From: an uncultured Caulobacter sp.
GTDB lineage: Bacteria; Pseudomonadota; Alphaproteobacteria; Caulobacterales; Caulobacteraceae
DNA length: 64,000 bases
Direction of reading: 5' to 3'
Assembly (NCBI RefSeq): GCF_947036865.1
Contig: NZ_CAMQSF010000012.1
Location: forward strand, 25,091-89,090
Of this stretch, positions 36,863-44,450 are shown one piece after another (position 1 is the stretch's first letter; each line of letters begins with the position of its first letter). The translations under genes and the position numbers were made by a program. The notes under the pieces are model-generated. The model was not told the origin of the DNA. It saw nothing but the letters and a program-made list of their open reading frames with translations, and searched no databases.

Positions 36863-36979
36863 TCAGCCGGCGTCGCGGCCGGGCTTCAGGTTGATCTCGA
36901 AGCCGACGGTGCCTTCGCCCTGCGTCAGGCGCTTGGCGTCGCCCAGGCGGACGAGGCGGAACTTGCGGGTCTTGGTCAT
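36863..36979 (-). CDS. lasso-peptide precursor 2 (core ring Gly1-Glu8)
   Basis: A second 38-residue precursor. The leader (20 residues, MTKTRKFRLVRLGDAKRLTQ) shares RLG-A-KRLT with precursor 1, with Thr at -2 and Gln at -1. The core is GEGTVGFEINLKPGRDAG: Gly1 and Glu8 would close an 8-residue ring, with Phe7, Asn10 and Arg15 as notable residues. The ribosome-binding site AAGGAG is 9-14 nt before the ATG. A short hairpin (CGGGCC-GAC-GGCCCG) follows 8 nt after the stop and may limit read-through to precursor 1. The differing ring acid and charge predict a product distinct from precursor 1. Confidence 0.9.
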   Translation of the reverse strand: MTKTRKFRLVRLGDAKRLTQGEGTVGFEINLKPGRDAG

Positions 36980-37065
36980 GACGAACTCCTTGGGGTTGGG
37001 ATGGCCGCACCATCGCGGCCCTTCATCAAGGGCGCCGCCCGATCTGCATTGGCAGTATATTGCAG

Positions 37066-37686
37066 CTATAACGACGCTATATTTGCGTGGGCGCGCATGG
37101 CGCGCACCAGGTCTGCGGCCCGCAACCGGCGCGCCTCGTGGAGGTCGCCAAGGGTCGTGGCCAGTCGCGTTCGATCACCCAGGCTTTCTTCCACGGCGTC
37201 GAGTTCATCCTCGACGGAGAAGACCTTGCCCTCGATCCTCACGGAGGGCGCAAGGCGTTCGCCGACCTGGCGATAGGCGTCGAACAGGGCGCGGTTGCCA
37301 GCGCGGGCGACGATCCAGTCGAGCACCTGGCCGAGCCGGGCGGCCGGAGGCGTCGGCTCGTCGGGTTCTGGCGGCGGCTCGGCGCCGTCTGCAATCAGCG
37401 CCTCGGCGAGATAGAGTCGGCGAAGGCCATAGAGCTCGACGAGGTCCGAGACATCGAAGCGCGGGGCGAAGTAGCCGCGTCCGCGTCTGTCCTCGATCAG
37501 CCGTTCTCCGGCCAGCCGCGACAGCGCCTCACGCACAGGCGTGGCGCTGAGGCCAAGGTCGTGGGCCAGTTCGGTGATGGTCAGGGGCTCGCCGGAAACC
37601 AGGCGGCCGCTTCTCAGCTGGCTGCGAAGCGCTTCGACGGCCACACTGAACGGGTCTCTTGGCTTGCCGGGGGCGTCGATCCTCAC
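37066..37686 (-). CDS. GntR-family transcriptional regulator of the lasso operon
   Basis: A 206-residue regulator with an N-terminal GntR winged helix (SVAVEALRSQLRSGRLVSGE, LTITELAHDLGLSATPVREA, about residues 13-70) and a helical C-terminal ligand domain of FadR/FCD style but short (about 85-200). The GTG start has GGAGG 5 nt upstream. It is on the same strand as, and 86 nt upstream of, precursor 2, so it probably heads or controls the biosynthetic operon; GntR genes occur in related lasso loci. AT-rich motifs of similar sequence lie before it and at its 3' end, next to the precursor gene. Confidence 0.88.
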   Translation of the reverse strand: MRIDAPGKPRDPFSVAVEALRSQLRSGRLVSGEPLTITELAHDLGLSATPVREALSRLAGERLIEDRRGRGYFAPRFDVSDLVELYGLRRLYLAEALIADGAEPPPEPDEPTPPAARLGQVLDWIVARAGNRALFDAYRQVGERLAPSVRIEGKVFSVEDELDAVEESLGDRTRLATTLGDLHEARRLRAADLVRAMRAHANIASL

Positions 37687-37743
37687 GCAGACCTCCAGAC
37701 CAGGAGACCGAACGCCAGGTTACGCCACGACTCTCCAACGATA

Positions 37744-37773
37744 CGCAAAATAGTTTTTACGCTCTATCTTTGC
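37744..37773. promoter_or_regulatory. inverted repeat, candidate GntR operator
   Basis: CGCAAAATAG (37744-37753) and CTATCTTTGC (37764-37773) are imperfect inverted arms (8 of 10 match) separated by 10 bp, 58 bp upstream of the gntR start. A matching half-site, CTATATTTGCG, lies at 37077-37087 next to the precursor promoter region. Autoregulation is inferred. Confidence 0.4.
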
Positions 37774-37828
37774 AACCACAAGTATTTAAGACGGCCTATT
37801 CATTTTGATGCCAATATATTGCGTGAAC

Positions 37829-37845
37829 GCGCAGATATTCTGCGC
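37829..37845. promoter_or_regulatory. perfect palindrome GCGCAGA-TAT-TCTGCGC
   Basis: Two perfect 7-bp arms with a 3-bp spacer in the divergent region, nearer the HTH gene at 38005. It is a suitable size for a dimeric regulator; which protein binds is unknown. Confidence 0.35.
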
Positions 37846-38004
37846 TTGATCTTTTCCACAACCTTAACTACGTGACGAACATCCGTCGCCCCGACCCCCG
37901 CCGCCATGACGCCGCGGTTCTGTGGAGACGGCCCGCCGGTTACGGCTTCCGCTACAGCATCAGCCCCTGTTACACCTAGGGTAGTTCCGGCATGCGTGGT
38001 TTGG

Positions 38005-38583
38005 ATGAGGGCTAAGGACTCCGAGGACAAGAAGCGCTCGAAGCTCCTCTCGCGCGCCCTGCGGGCGGTGCGCGCGATCCGCAAGGTGAAGCCGCACGAC
38101 CTTGCCAAGGCCCTGGGCCTGTCGCTGCGCGGCTACCAGAACTTCGAGGCCGGCGGCGGTCAGCTCAACATCGAGCACGTGATGGCGTTCTCGCGCGCCA
38201 TGGACTGCGACCCGATCGGCGTCCTGGCGGCGGTGCAGATCGGCAAGCCCGAGTTCGCCGCCTGGGTCGCCCAGAACAAGGCGATGATCGCGTTCATGAT
38301 CACCCTTCAGGAGTTCGCCGAGGAGACGGGCGGAGCGATGGCGCGCCTTGAGACCACCACCTGGGTCTCGGCCTACCGGGAGATGTTCAGGGACCTCTCC
38401 GAAAAGGCGCTCGCGGCGCAGGCGCGCGACGAGGCCTGGCTCAGCGAAAACGCCGCCCGGCTCGGCCTCGGCGCGGCGCCGACGGCGAGCCCGACGGCGA
38501 CGGGCGCTCCCCGCGCGGACGTCGAGGCGAGCGACGCGCCTGGAGACGCCCACAAGCCGGGCGGCGAGGCCGACGGCTCATAG
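38005..38583 (+). CDS. XRE-like helix-turn-helix regulator
   Basis: A 192-residue protein. After a basic N-terminus there is a Cro/C1-type HTH (KPHDLAKALGLSLRGYQNFEAGGGQLNIEHVMAFSRAM, about residues 27-65), then a helical domain and a low-complexity Ala/Thr/Pro tail. The ATG at 38005 is chosen because upstream codons read as non-coding. It is divergent from the lasso GntR gene and its 3' end overlaps the relaxase gene by 6 nt. It may control conjugation from the border of the transfer module. Confidence 0.7.
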   Translation: MRAKDSEDKKRSKLLSRALRAVRAIRKVKPHDLAKALGLSLRGYQNFEAGGGQLNIEHVMAFSRAMDCDPIGVLAAVQIGKPEFAAWVAQNKAMIAFMITLQEFAEETGGAMARLETTTWVSAYREMFRDLSEKALAAQARDEAWLSENAARLGLGAAPTASPTATGAPRADVEASDAPGDAHKPGGEADGS

Positions 38584-40305
38584 CGCCCGTCCTCTGGCGC
38601 GCCCAAGCGACCAGGCCATCCCCCCCGGCTGGAGCACCCCGCTAACCGACCGGCCGCGATGGGCCTCAAGCGCTGGTCGCCAGGGCGCCAGCCGAAAGCC
38701 AAGGCCGTCGTCGAGGACCGCGAACCGGCCGGACGCAAGGTCAAGGCGGCTCTGGTAGACGCCCGAGACAGCCTCGCCGACGCCGAGCGCTCGCGCCGGA
38801 CGACCGGTCTGGGCGGCCAGCCGCGCGGCCGCGGCCTGAAGGTCGCGCGCCTGCAGCGTCGCCAGAAGTCCGGGCGCGGCGACGAGCCGCCCATCACGCA
38901 CCGAGGCCAGGCCTTCGCGCACAAGCACCCCGGCGCGCCGGGCCTGGGCCTCGGCCACCTCCGTAGCGAATCCGGCGACGCCGGTATCGGGCGCCGACTG
39001 CAGAATCCTCCGGTCGAGCCAGGTCGCCCCCTGCGCCCGCACCTGCGCCTCGAGGCCAAGATCGCTGCGAACCTGCAGCGTCTGCCGCGAGCTCCCGTCG
39101 CCGCCGACAAAGGCGCGCAACTCGACGATGGCGCCGAGCGGCGCATCGGTGGTGTCGGCAAGGTCGGCGAAGGCCAGATGGTGCTGGCGACCGTCCAGCC
39201 CGTCGACCAGGACATAGGCCGAGCCGACAAGTTCATCGCTCAGACCTCGCTCCAGGAGCCTTCCGGTCACGGGAACGGCCTGGCCCTGCGCATGGATCTC
39301 CAGACGCTCCGGCGTCGGGTGGCGCGCCGCGCGGGCCATGGCCTGGTGATAGGACTTGATGATGTCGCCTCGGGTGGCGAGGTCGCGCAGCCTTGTTTCC
39401 AGGTCGGCGGACAGGCGCCAGCGCGCCGGCGCCTCGCGATCCGCCAGGCCAAGCGCCTCGAGCTTTGCGACACGTCCCACCAGTCGGCTTCTCTCCACAT
39501 CCGCTCCGCGGCCAGGACGAAGGTCGATCCGCCCTTCAGGATCCGCTGCGGCGAGCAGGGCGCGATCAAGACGCGTCCAGCGCTCGGCCGCGACATCGGC
39601 GTCACGCGCCGCCTCGATCTCCGGCAGGGACCGAGGTCCCAGTTCGAGCGTCACGAGGTCCTCCGCCCGCTGACGCAGGCCCCGGGCCACATAGTCACCG
39701 GCGATGACGAGGTCACGACCATCGTCGCCGCGACCACGGACCAGGACATGCAGGTGCGGGTTGTCGGTGTTCCAGTGGTCGATCGCCACCCAGTCGAGCC
39801 TTGTGCCAAGATCCTGCTCGGCTCTCCCCATCAGGTCGCGACAGTAGGATCTCAGGTCGCCAAGCTCGGCGGCGTCCTCTGGTGAGATGATGAAGCGAAA
39901 ATGGTGGCGATCATCCTGGCACCGCTCCGCGAAGTCCCCGATGGCGGCGTTGTCACCGCCAGCGTCAAACATCCGTCCTGGGCCCTTCTCACGATCGACG
40001 CCGTCCCGCTGCAGATAGGCGATATGCCGAGCCAGCGGCGCGGCGCGATATCGCGATCCAGCGTGGCGAACGATGCGGGCCTTAACGACCACACGCCGGC
40101 CGCTGGCGGCCCGCGCGGGCGCCCGTCCTGTTCCGCGCGCCGAGCGTCCCGACGCGCCCACTCGGCCAGGACGCCGGCCGGGCCCGGCGTCGCCCGTCGC
40201 CTCGATCGCCTGGCGGACCTGTCCCAGGAAGCTGCTCGGCCTTCCCCGCCGATCGCCTCCGATCCGGCCGGGCCGCAGCAGAAAGTCGTCGTCGAAGGCG
40301 CTCAT
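38578..40305 (-). CDS. DUF3363-type relaxase
   Basis: A 575-residue relaxase/mobilisation nuclease that would nick oriT and pilot the strand through the trb channel. The start is the ATG at 40305 (MSAFDDDFLLRPGRIGG). The metal-binding triad is seen in DHWNTDNPHLHVLVRG (His177, His184, His186); nearby blocks RHIAYLQRDG and HHFRFIISPEDAAELGDL fit the VirD2-like/DUF3363 family of alphaproteobacterial ICEs. I could not assign the catalytic Tyr with certainty (Tyr97 or Tyr154). It is followed downstream by the convergent HTH gene; upstream lies the lytic transglycosylase. Confidence 0.85.
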   Translation of the reverse strand: MSAFDDDFLLRPGRIGGDRRGRPSSFLGQVRQAIEATGDAGPGRRPGRVGASGRSARGTGRAPARAASGRRVVVKARIVRHAGSRYRAAPLARHIAYLQRDGVDREKGPGRMFDAGGDNAAIGDFAERCQDDRHHFRFIISPEDAAELGDLRSYCRDLMGRAEQDLGTRLDWVAIDHWNTDNPHLHVLVRGRGDDGRDLVIAGDYVARGLRQRAEDLVTLELGPRSLPEIEAARDADVAAERWTRLDRALLAAADPEGRIDLRPGRGADVERSRLVGRVAKLEALGLADREAPARWRLSADLETRLRDLATRGDIIKSYHQAMARAARHPTPERLEIHAQGQAVPVTGRLLERGLSDELVGSAYVLVDGLDGRQHHLAFADLADTTDAPLGAIVELRAFVGGDGSSRQTLQVRSDLGLEAQVRAQGATWLDRRILQSAPDTGVAGFATEVAEAQARRAGVLVREGLASVRDGRLVAAPGLLATLQARDLQAAAARLAAQTGRPARALGVGEAVSGVYQSRLDLASGRFAVLDDGLGFRLAPWRPALEAHRGRSVSGVLQPGGMAWSLGRARGRAL

Positions 40306-40492
40306 GCGCGCACCGCCGGCGGACAAGCCGCTGAAAAGGCGGATGAAGGGCTGCTGGCCGCCAGCCGCCCGCGCACGGCGACGGCGGTCGAACCCCAACC
40401 CCCGCAACGGCTTGCGAGCCGACCGACGGCGCGGCTTTTATCTGGCCATCGTCGCTGAAGTCTCCATGGCTCGCCAGCCTTCCTCCGCGAGC

Positions 40493-41161
40493 TCATCGCA
40501 ACGGTCCTCGCCGGGGCGCGAACAGCCCGCCTTCGCGGTGCTCGCCAGCCGATGCGGGCCGGCCAAGCGCCATCGGCCAGGTCGTGGCAAAGAGTCCGGT
40601 CAGGCGTGGTCGATCGGCCCGATCCGGCGAAGTGGGCTCGAGTGGCCGGCCCGCGACCTGCCCGCCCTCGAGGACCGCCGTGATGCGCGCGACATAAGCA
40701 CGGGTCTCTGCGGGCAACGGCCGTCCAGCCAGGCTCGCCTCGTAGCGCCCCGGCCCGGCGTTGTAGGCGGCCAGATAGCCCGGCGCTCCATAGCGATCGT
40801 GCAGCTCGCGCAGATAGGCCGCGCCGGCGAGGATATTGTCGGCCGGGTCGAACGGATCCTCGCCAAGGCCAAGGCGCGCGCGGAGCATCGTCCAGGTGCC
40901 TGGCATCAACTGCATGAGGCCCCTGGCGCCGGCGGACGACACCGCGCCGGGGCGACCGTCGCTCTCGGCGGCGATCACCGCCCGGAGGAGGTCGGGCGAG
41001 AGGCCGAACCGGAGAGCGGCCGCCTCCACGTGCGCCGGATGACCCCCGCGACCGCCGCCTTCAGGGAGCGCCGCGACGGGGAGAGGCGACGTTGGCGTCT
41101 GAGCATTGGCGCCGCCTTCGGTGACGATAAGGGCGGCCAGGGCCAGGGCGAGCCGCTTCAC
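40493..41161 (-). CDS. lytic transglycosylase of the transfer system
   Basis: A 222-residue SLT-family muramidase that opens peptidoglycan for the mating channel (VirB1-like). The GTG at 41161 overlaps the traF stop. A signal peptide spans residues 1-20 (RLALALAALIVTEGGANA). The catalytic Glu66 is in AVIAAESDGR, followed by GAVSSAGARGLMQLMPGTW and YLAAYNAGPGRYE, the three SLT motifs. It forms one operon with traF and DUF2840. Confidence 0.9.
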   Translation of the reverse strand: MKRLALALAALIVTEGGANAQTPTSPLPVAALPEGGGRGGHPAHVEAAALRFGLSPDLLRAVIAAESDGRPGAVSSAGARGLMQLMPGTWTMLRARLGLGEDPFDPADNILAGAAYLRELHDRYGAPGYLAAYNAGPGRYEASLAGRPLPAETRAYVARITAVLEGGQVAGRPLEPTSPDRADRPRLTGLFATTWPMALGRPASAGEHREGGLFAPRRGPLR

Positions 41162-41661
41162 CGCCGAACCTCCGGTGACGCCGTCCAGATCGGCGCCGCG
41201 CGCGCCAGGATCGAACGGCGGTCGGTCGGCCCGAAGTAGCGGCCGTCCAGACTGCCTGGGGCTCCAGACAGCAGAAAGACCTCGTCCGGACCCAGCCGTC
41301 GGCAGCCGCTCCAGCGCGGCAGCAGCCTGCCCCTCGCATCGTGCGTCAGGGCGACGGCCACCTCGCGGCCGCTGATCAGGACCCGTTCGCGGACACGGCA
41401 GACGGTATCGCCGGCGCGCGCGGCGACCGGCTTGAGCAGGGGTACGCCGGCGGGAAGCCATCCGGCCTCGGCCAGGGTCCGCGCCAGCGCGGGCTCGGGA
41501 CGGACGACCACGAGATCGCCGGGGCGAAGCGCCCTGGCCGGGGACAAGCCGTAGAGCCCCACCGGCACGCTGGCCGTCGTGTTCCACAACATTGCCGGCC
41601 GCGGCGGAGCAGCGAGCGCAAGGCAGGCGGCGACGCCAAGCCAGACGGGCCGCGCCGTCAT
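41158..41661 (-). CDS. traF: TraF, S26-family conjugation signal peptidase
   Basis: A 167-residue membrane-anchored serine protease of the RP4 TraF type, which processes the TrbC pilin. N-terminal hydrophobic segment (VWLGVAACLALAA). Catalytic Ser31 in NTTASVPVGLY and Lys77 in PLLKPVAARAGDTV. The C-terminal box LSGAPGSLDGRYFGP is typical. It overlaps the transglycosylase start and the DUF2840 stop. Confidence 0.92.
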   Translation of the reverse strand: MTARPVWLGVAACLALAAPPRPAMLWNTTASVPVGLYGLSPARALRPGDLVVVRPEPALARTLAEAGWLPAGVPLLKPVAARAGDTVCRVRERVLISGREVAVALTHDARGRLLPRWSGCRRLGPDEVFLLSGAPGSLDGRYFGPTDRRSILARAAPIWTASPEVRR

Positions 41662-42128
41662 CGCGTCACCTTCGCGCGAAGCCGCCAGGCGCGATGCCGG
41701 GCGCGATCATAGGGCCGCGGCCACAAGCCCACCGCGAGCCGGTTGTGGACGTGACGCCAATGGTCCGGCGCCACGTCCGTCAGGCGCACGCCCGTCGCCG
41801 CGATCGCGTCGATGACCTCCAGGGCCCGGCGGACCCGGGTCCAGCCTTCCACCACCGCCAGAGGCGTCGCGCCCGGACGCACGCCCGGCGAGGTGGCGTA
41901 CCCTTCCCCCGGGCGGGGCGCGCGCAGGATCTCCAGACAGGAAGCGCTCGTGCCATAGTCGCCGCCCATCCATCGCACCCGGGCGAACACCGCGTCGCTG
42001 GCGAAGATGAGGGTGCGGCGGCGACGATCGTGGATGACCTCCTCGACGGGCGCGCCAAAGCGCAGCCATTCCTCGACCCGCCCCTTCCACCAGGACAGAT
42101 CGACCTCCGTGAGCAACGGCCCGCTCAT
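41658..42128 (-). CDS. DUF2840 protein
   Basis: A 156-residue cytoplasmic protein typical of alphaproteobacterial ICEs, always between parA and traF. It has Trp-rich N-terminal sequence (LSWWKGRVEEWLRFG), a central FARVRWMGGDYGT block and a C-terminal basic part (YDRARHRAWRLRAKVTR). Function is unknown in the literature I know. It overlaps both neighbours by 4 nt. Confidence 0.85.
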   Translation of the reverse strand: MSGPLLTEVDLSWWKGRVEEWLRFGAPVEEVIHDRRRRTLIFASDAVFARVRWMGGDYGTSASCLEILRAPRPGEGYATSPGVRPGATPLAVVEGWTRVRRALEVIDAIAATGVRLTDVAPDHWRHVHNRLAVGLWPRPYDRARHRAWRLRAKVTR

Positions 42129-42352
42129 GGCGCATCCTCGGGGAATTCCCGGTCGAGCAATTCGCGCACCATGTCGGCCACGGTCTGGCCACGGGCGAAG
42201 GCGGCGATCTTGATCCGCCCGCGGCAGGCCGGCGTGACGTCGATGGTCAGGCGGGCGGTGAACGGACCTGGCCGGGCGGCCGGGCGGCCGGCCTCCTCGT
42301 GGACCCAGGCCTCGGGGCGGGGCGGGCGAGCGGCGAAGGGTCCGGGGCTCAT
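42125..42352 (-). CDS. small RHH-like partition accessory protein
   Basis: A 75-residue protein with a Pro/Ala-rich N-terminus and a C-terminal ribbon-helix-helix-like segment ([35 protein letters not shown]). It sits directly downstream of parA with a 4-nt overlap, where many ICEs carry a small DNA-binding partner of ParA. The role is inferred from position. Confidence 0.75.
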   Translation of the reverse strand: MSPGPFAARPPRPEAWVHEEAGRPAARPGPFTARLTIDVTPACRGRIKIAAFARGQTVADMVRELLDREFPEDAP

Positions 42353-42987
42353 GGATGAAGCCTCTCGATCTCGGCCCCGACAGCGGCGATCTCGGCGGCC
42401 GCCGGGCCGTCCGGCTCGACTTCCGCCGCCACGCGCCCGACCGCCATCGCCTGGGCGAAAATCACCCGCTGACCGATCGTGCGCCGCAGGGCCGCGGTGT
42501 CCTGCAGGGCGAGCGCCGCCTTGGTCTCGCGGGCGGTCACCGTGCGCGCGGCGCACCGGTTGAGGACGAACCGGGCGCGCAGACCGGGCCGGTAGACGCG
42601 GGCCTCTTCGAGGAGGCGCAACATTTCGGCCGACGCCCAGCCATCGAGAGGAGAAGGCTGCACCGGGATGATCACGAGGTCGGCGGCGAGAAGCGCCGAA
42701 CGCAGAAGGGCGGCCACGCGCGGCGGGCCGTCGATGATCACGTGGTCGGCGGAGCGCGCCAGCTCGGGCGCCTCGTGATGCAGGGTTTCGCGCGGCAGGC
42801 CGACCACCCCGAACGTCCGGGCCAGGCCGGCGTGCCCGCGGGCCTGGGCCCAGTCGAGAGCCGAGCCTTGCGGATCGGCGTCGATCACCGTCACCCGTCG
42901 GCCCTGGGCGGCCCAGTGGCCGGCGAGGTTCAGGGCCAGGGTGGACTTGCCGACCCCGCCCTTCTGATTGAGCAGCGCCACGATCAA
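42349..42987 (-). CDS. parA: ParA-family partition ATPase
   Basis: A 212-residue Walker-type ATPase with the deviant Walker [10 protein letters not shown] (Lys9 and Lys14), A' motif [14 protein letters not shown] and B motif [10 protein letters not shown]. It is short, without an N-terminal HTH, as in element-borne ParA (type Ib). It segregates or stabilises the circular form of the element. It overlaps repA (ATGA) upstream and the RHH gene downstream. Confidence 0.93.
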   Translation of the reverse strand: MIVALLNQKGGVGKSTLALNLAGHWAAQGRRVTVIDADPQGSALDWAQARGHAGLARTFGVVGLPRETLHHEAPELARSADHVIIDGPPRVAALLRSALLAADLVIIPVQPSPLDGWASAEMLRLLEEARVYRPGLRARFVLNRCAARTVTARETKAALALQDTAALRRTIGQRVIFAQAMAVGRVAAEVEPDGPAAAEIAAVGAEIERLHP

Positions 42988-44036
42988 CGGTCCGACTCCG
43001 CGTCGGTGAGGCCCGCGCCAAGCAAGGCGGCGGCCAAGAGGTTAGACTCGGGGTTAGAGTCCAAGTTAGGCGCGGCGCAAACCTCGCCCGCGCAAGGGTT
43101 TGGCGCGGATGCGCGCGCCCGATATCCCGATAGTCCTGCGCCCGATATCCCGACAGGCGGCGCGCCCGATATCACGTGCCCGTCCACAGGCCGGTCGAGC
43201 GCGATCTCGACGACGAGCGGCAGGATCCGCAGGCGCTCGCGCCCCTGTCCGCGCTCCAGCATCAGGCGGTAGCCCGGCAGCGGCTGGCGGCGAACAATGC
43301 GCCTGATGTCGAGCGCGAAGTCGGCCGGGCGCGCAAGGCTGCCGGACTTGTGGTGCAGATGGGCCAGCTCGAAGGCCCAGCCCGCCGCCTGCCGTCCGGC
43401 ATGCTTGCGCGCCACGCGGTAGAGCCAGCGCTCGATGCCGCCGGTCAGACGAAAATAGTTCGGGTCGATGCTGAGGACGAGGGAGCGGTCGACGACGCCG
43501 CGATAAAACCATTCGGGGAGGACGACCTCGACCCCTTCGATCCGTCCGCCGCTGATGGCGCGTTCTTCCCACTCGTTGATCCACGAAAACTGCTGGCGAC
43601 GCCAGTGCTCGCCGTGCCGGATAGTCGTCGCGACCACCGTGGACTGCAGCCGGCGCAGCGCCGCCTTGAACAGGCGATACTCGGTGGCGCCAGTCGCGCG
43701 CCCGACCCCGGTAAGCAGCTGGTAGGGCGTAAAGCGCAGCAGTCGCGAGGTGCGAACGCCCCGGTTTTCGGCGTCGACGATCTGCGAGGCGGCCCAGATC
43801 AGGACGTCGGCGTCCCAGATCGTGGCCATGCCATGTTCCGGCAGCCCGTGCACGAGGACCTCGACCTCGCCGGCCTTGTACTGGATCGGCCGGGTGCGGC
43901 GTGACTTCGAAAGCGAGAAGAAGGGCCTCTCCATCAGGTCGCGCTGGTCGCGCGGGCTGGCGTCGCCGGCCACGACAACAAACGGATCGAGCCGCGCGGC
44001 GGCGGCGGCGTCCTGGAACAGCGGTTGGCGCGCCAT
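42984..44036 (-). CDS. repA: RepA-like replication initiator
   Basis: A 350-residue RPA-family (plasmid replication initiator A) protein: [64 protein letters not shown] and [17 protein letters not shown] are family blocks. It lets the excised element replicate autonomously, as in Tn4371-type ICEs. The variable C-terminus encodes repeated ISGA units corresponding to iteron-like DNA repeats at 43116-43173, and the coding end overlaps parA. Confidence 0.9.
   Translation of the reverse strand: MARQPLFQDAAAAARLDPFVVVAGDASPRDQRDLMERPFFSLSKSRRTRPIQYKAGEVEVLVHGLPEHGMATIWDADVLIWAASQIVDAENRGVRTSRLLRFTPYQLLTGVGRATGATEYRLFKAALRRLQSTVVATTIRHGEHWRRQQFSWINEWEERAISGGRIEGVEVVLPEWFYRGVVDRSLVLSIDPNYFRLTGGIERWLYRVARKHAGRQAAGWAFELAHLHHKSGSLARPADFALDIRRIVRRQPLPGYRLMLERGQGRERLRILPLVVEIALDRPVDGHVISGAPPVGISGAGLSGYRARASAPNPCAGEVCAAPNLDSNPESNLLAAALLGAGLTDAESDR
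43116..43173 (-). repeat. three iteron-like CGCCCGATATC repeats inside repA
   Basis: CGCCCGATATCCCGA occurs at 43116-43130 and 43139-43153, and CGCCCGATATC at 43163-43173, so repeats start every 23-24 bp (about two helical turns). This is the period of initiator-binding iterons, and the repeats lie in the 3' part of the initiator gene. They also encode part of a repeated peptide (ISGA), which is the alternative explanation. Confidence 0.55.
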
Positions 44037-44038
44037 GC

Positions 44039-44311
44039 TCAGGCTCGCGCCTGGCCGGCGACCGGCTCACGCCGCTTGGCCGGCAGGACCGCGTCGGCGG
44101 TCGGGTCCGTGGTCGACACCCGCGCGCCTCGGTCCGCCCAGGCCTGGAGGTCGTCGATCGCGTAGAGGACGCGCCCGCCCAGCTTGCGGTAGGCCGGGCC
44201 GGTGCCGAACGTGCGGTGCTTTTCGAGCGTGCGGTGCGACAGGCCAAGATAGGCGGCGGCCTGCTGAGTACGAACGAAGCGGGGCGCGTTCGGGGTGGTC
44301 GGGGCGGTCAT
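44039..44311 (-). CDS. AlpA/MerR-like excisionase-type DNA-binding protein
   Basis: A 90-residue protein with a winged-helix excisionase fold: VRTQQAAAYLGLSHRTLEKH, then GTGPAYRKLGGRVLYAIDDLQAWAD. It lies directly upstream of repA (2 nt) and is constant at this position in related ICEs, where it may act as regulator or recombination directionality factor. Confidence 0.85.
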   Translation of the reverse strand: MTAPTTPNAPRFVRTQQAAAYLGLSHRTLEKHRTFGTGPAYRKLGGRVLYAIDDLQAWADRGARVSTTDPTADAVLPAKRREPVAGQARA

Positions 44312-44450
44312 GTGCGGTCTCCCGGTGTGGCTGGCGCGTCGTCGGATGGCGCGGCGCGGACCGGGGAAAGCTGGCGAAGCATTCGGCTCGCCGGGGAGTG
44401 CGAAGACCGGGCCGGCGTTTTCGCACGCCCCCATCGCGCGGTCGTGCGGA

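Larger units (their letters stand above)
37687..38004. other. AT-rich divergent control region of GntR and HTH genes
   Basis: A 318-bp gap that is far more AT-rich than its surroundings, between divergent regulators. It contains the inverted repeats listed separately and an ATATATTGCG element (37814-37823) that resembles GTATATTGCA at 37055-37064, ahead of precursor 2. No gene seen. Confidence 0.5.

Noticed and set aside
36627..37013. A 128-codon minus-strand frame spanning both lasso precursors
   Set aside because: Arg/Pro-rich, out of frame with the two precursor genes, each of which has its own ribosome-binding site and family motifs.
40302..40496. 64-codon minus-strand frame overlapping the transglycosylase stop and relaxase start
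   Set aside because: Composition is Arg/Ser/Ala-rich without family features; the overlaps at both ends are suggestive but not enough. The stretch is better treated as a possible oriT region.
43116..43173. CRISPR array
   Set aside because: Only three short repeats with 8-13-nt gaps inside a coding sequence and no cas genes; iterons fit better.
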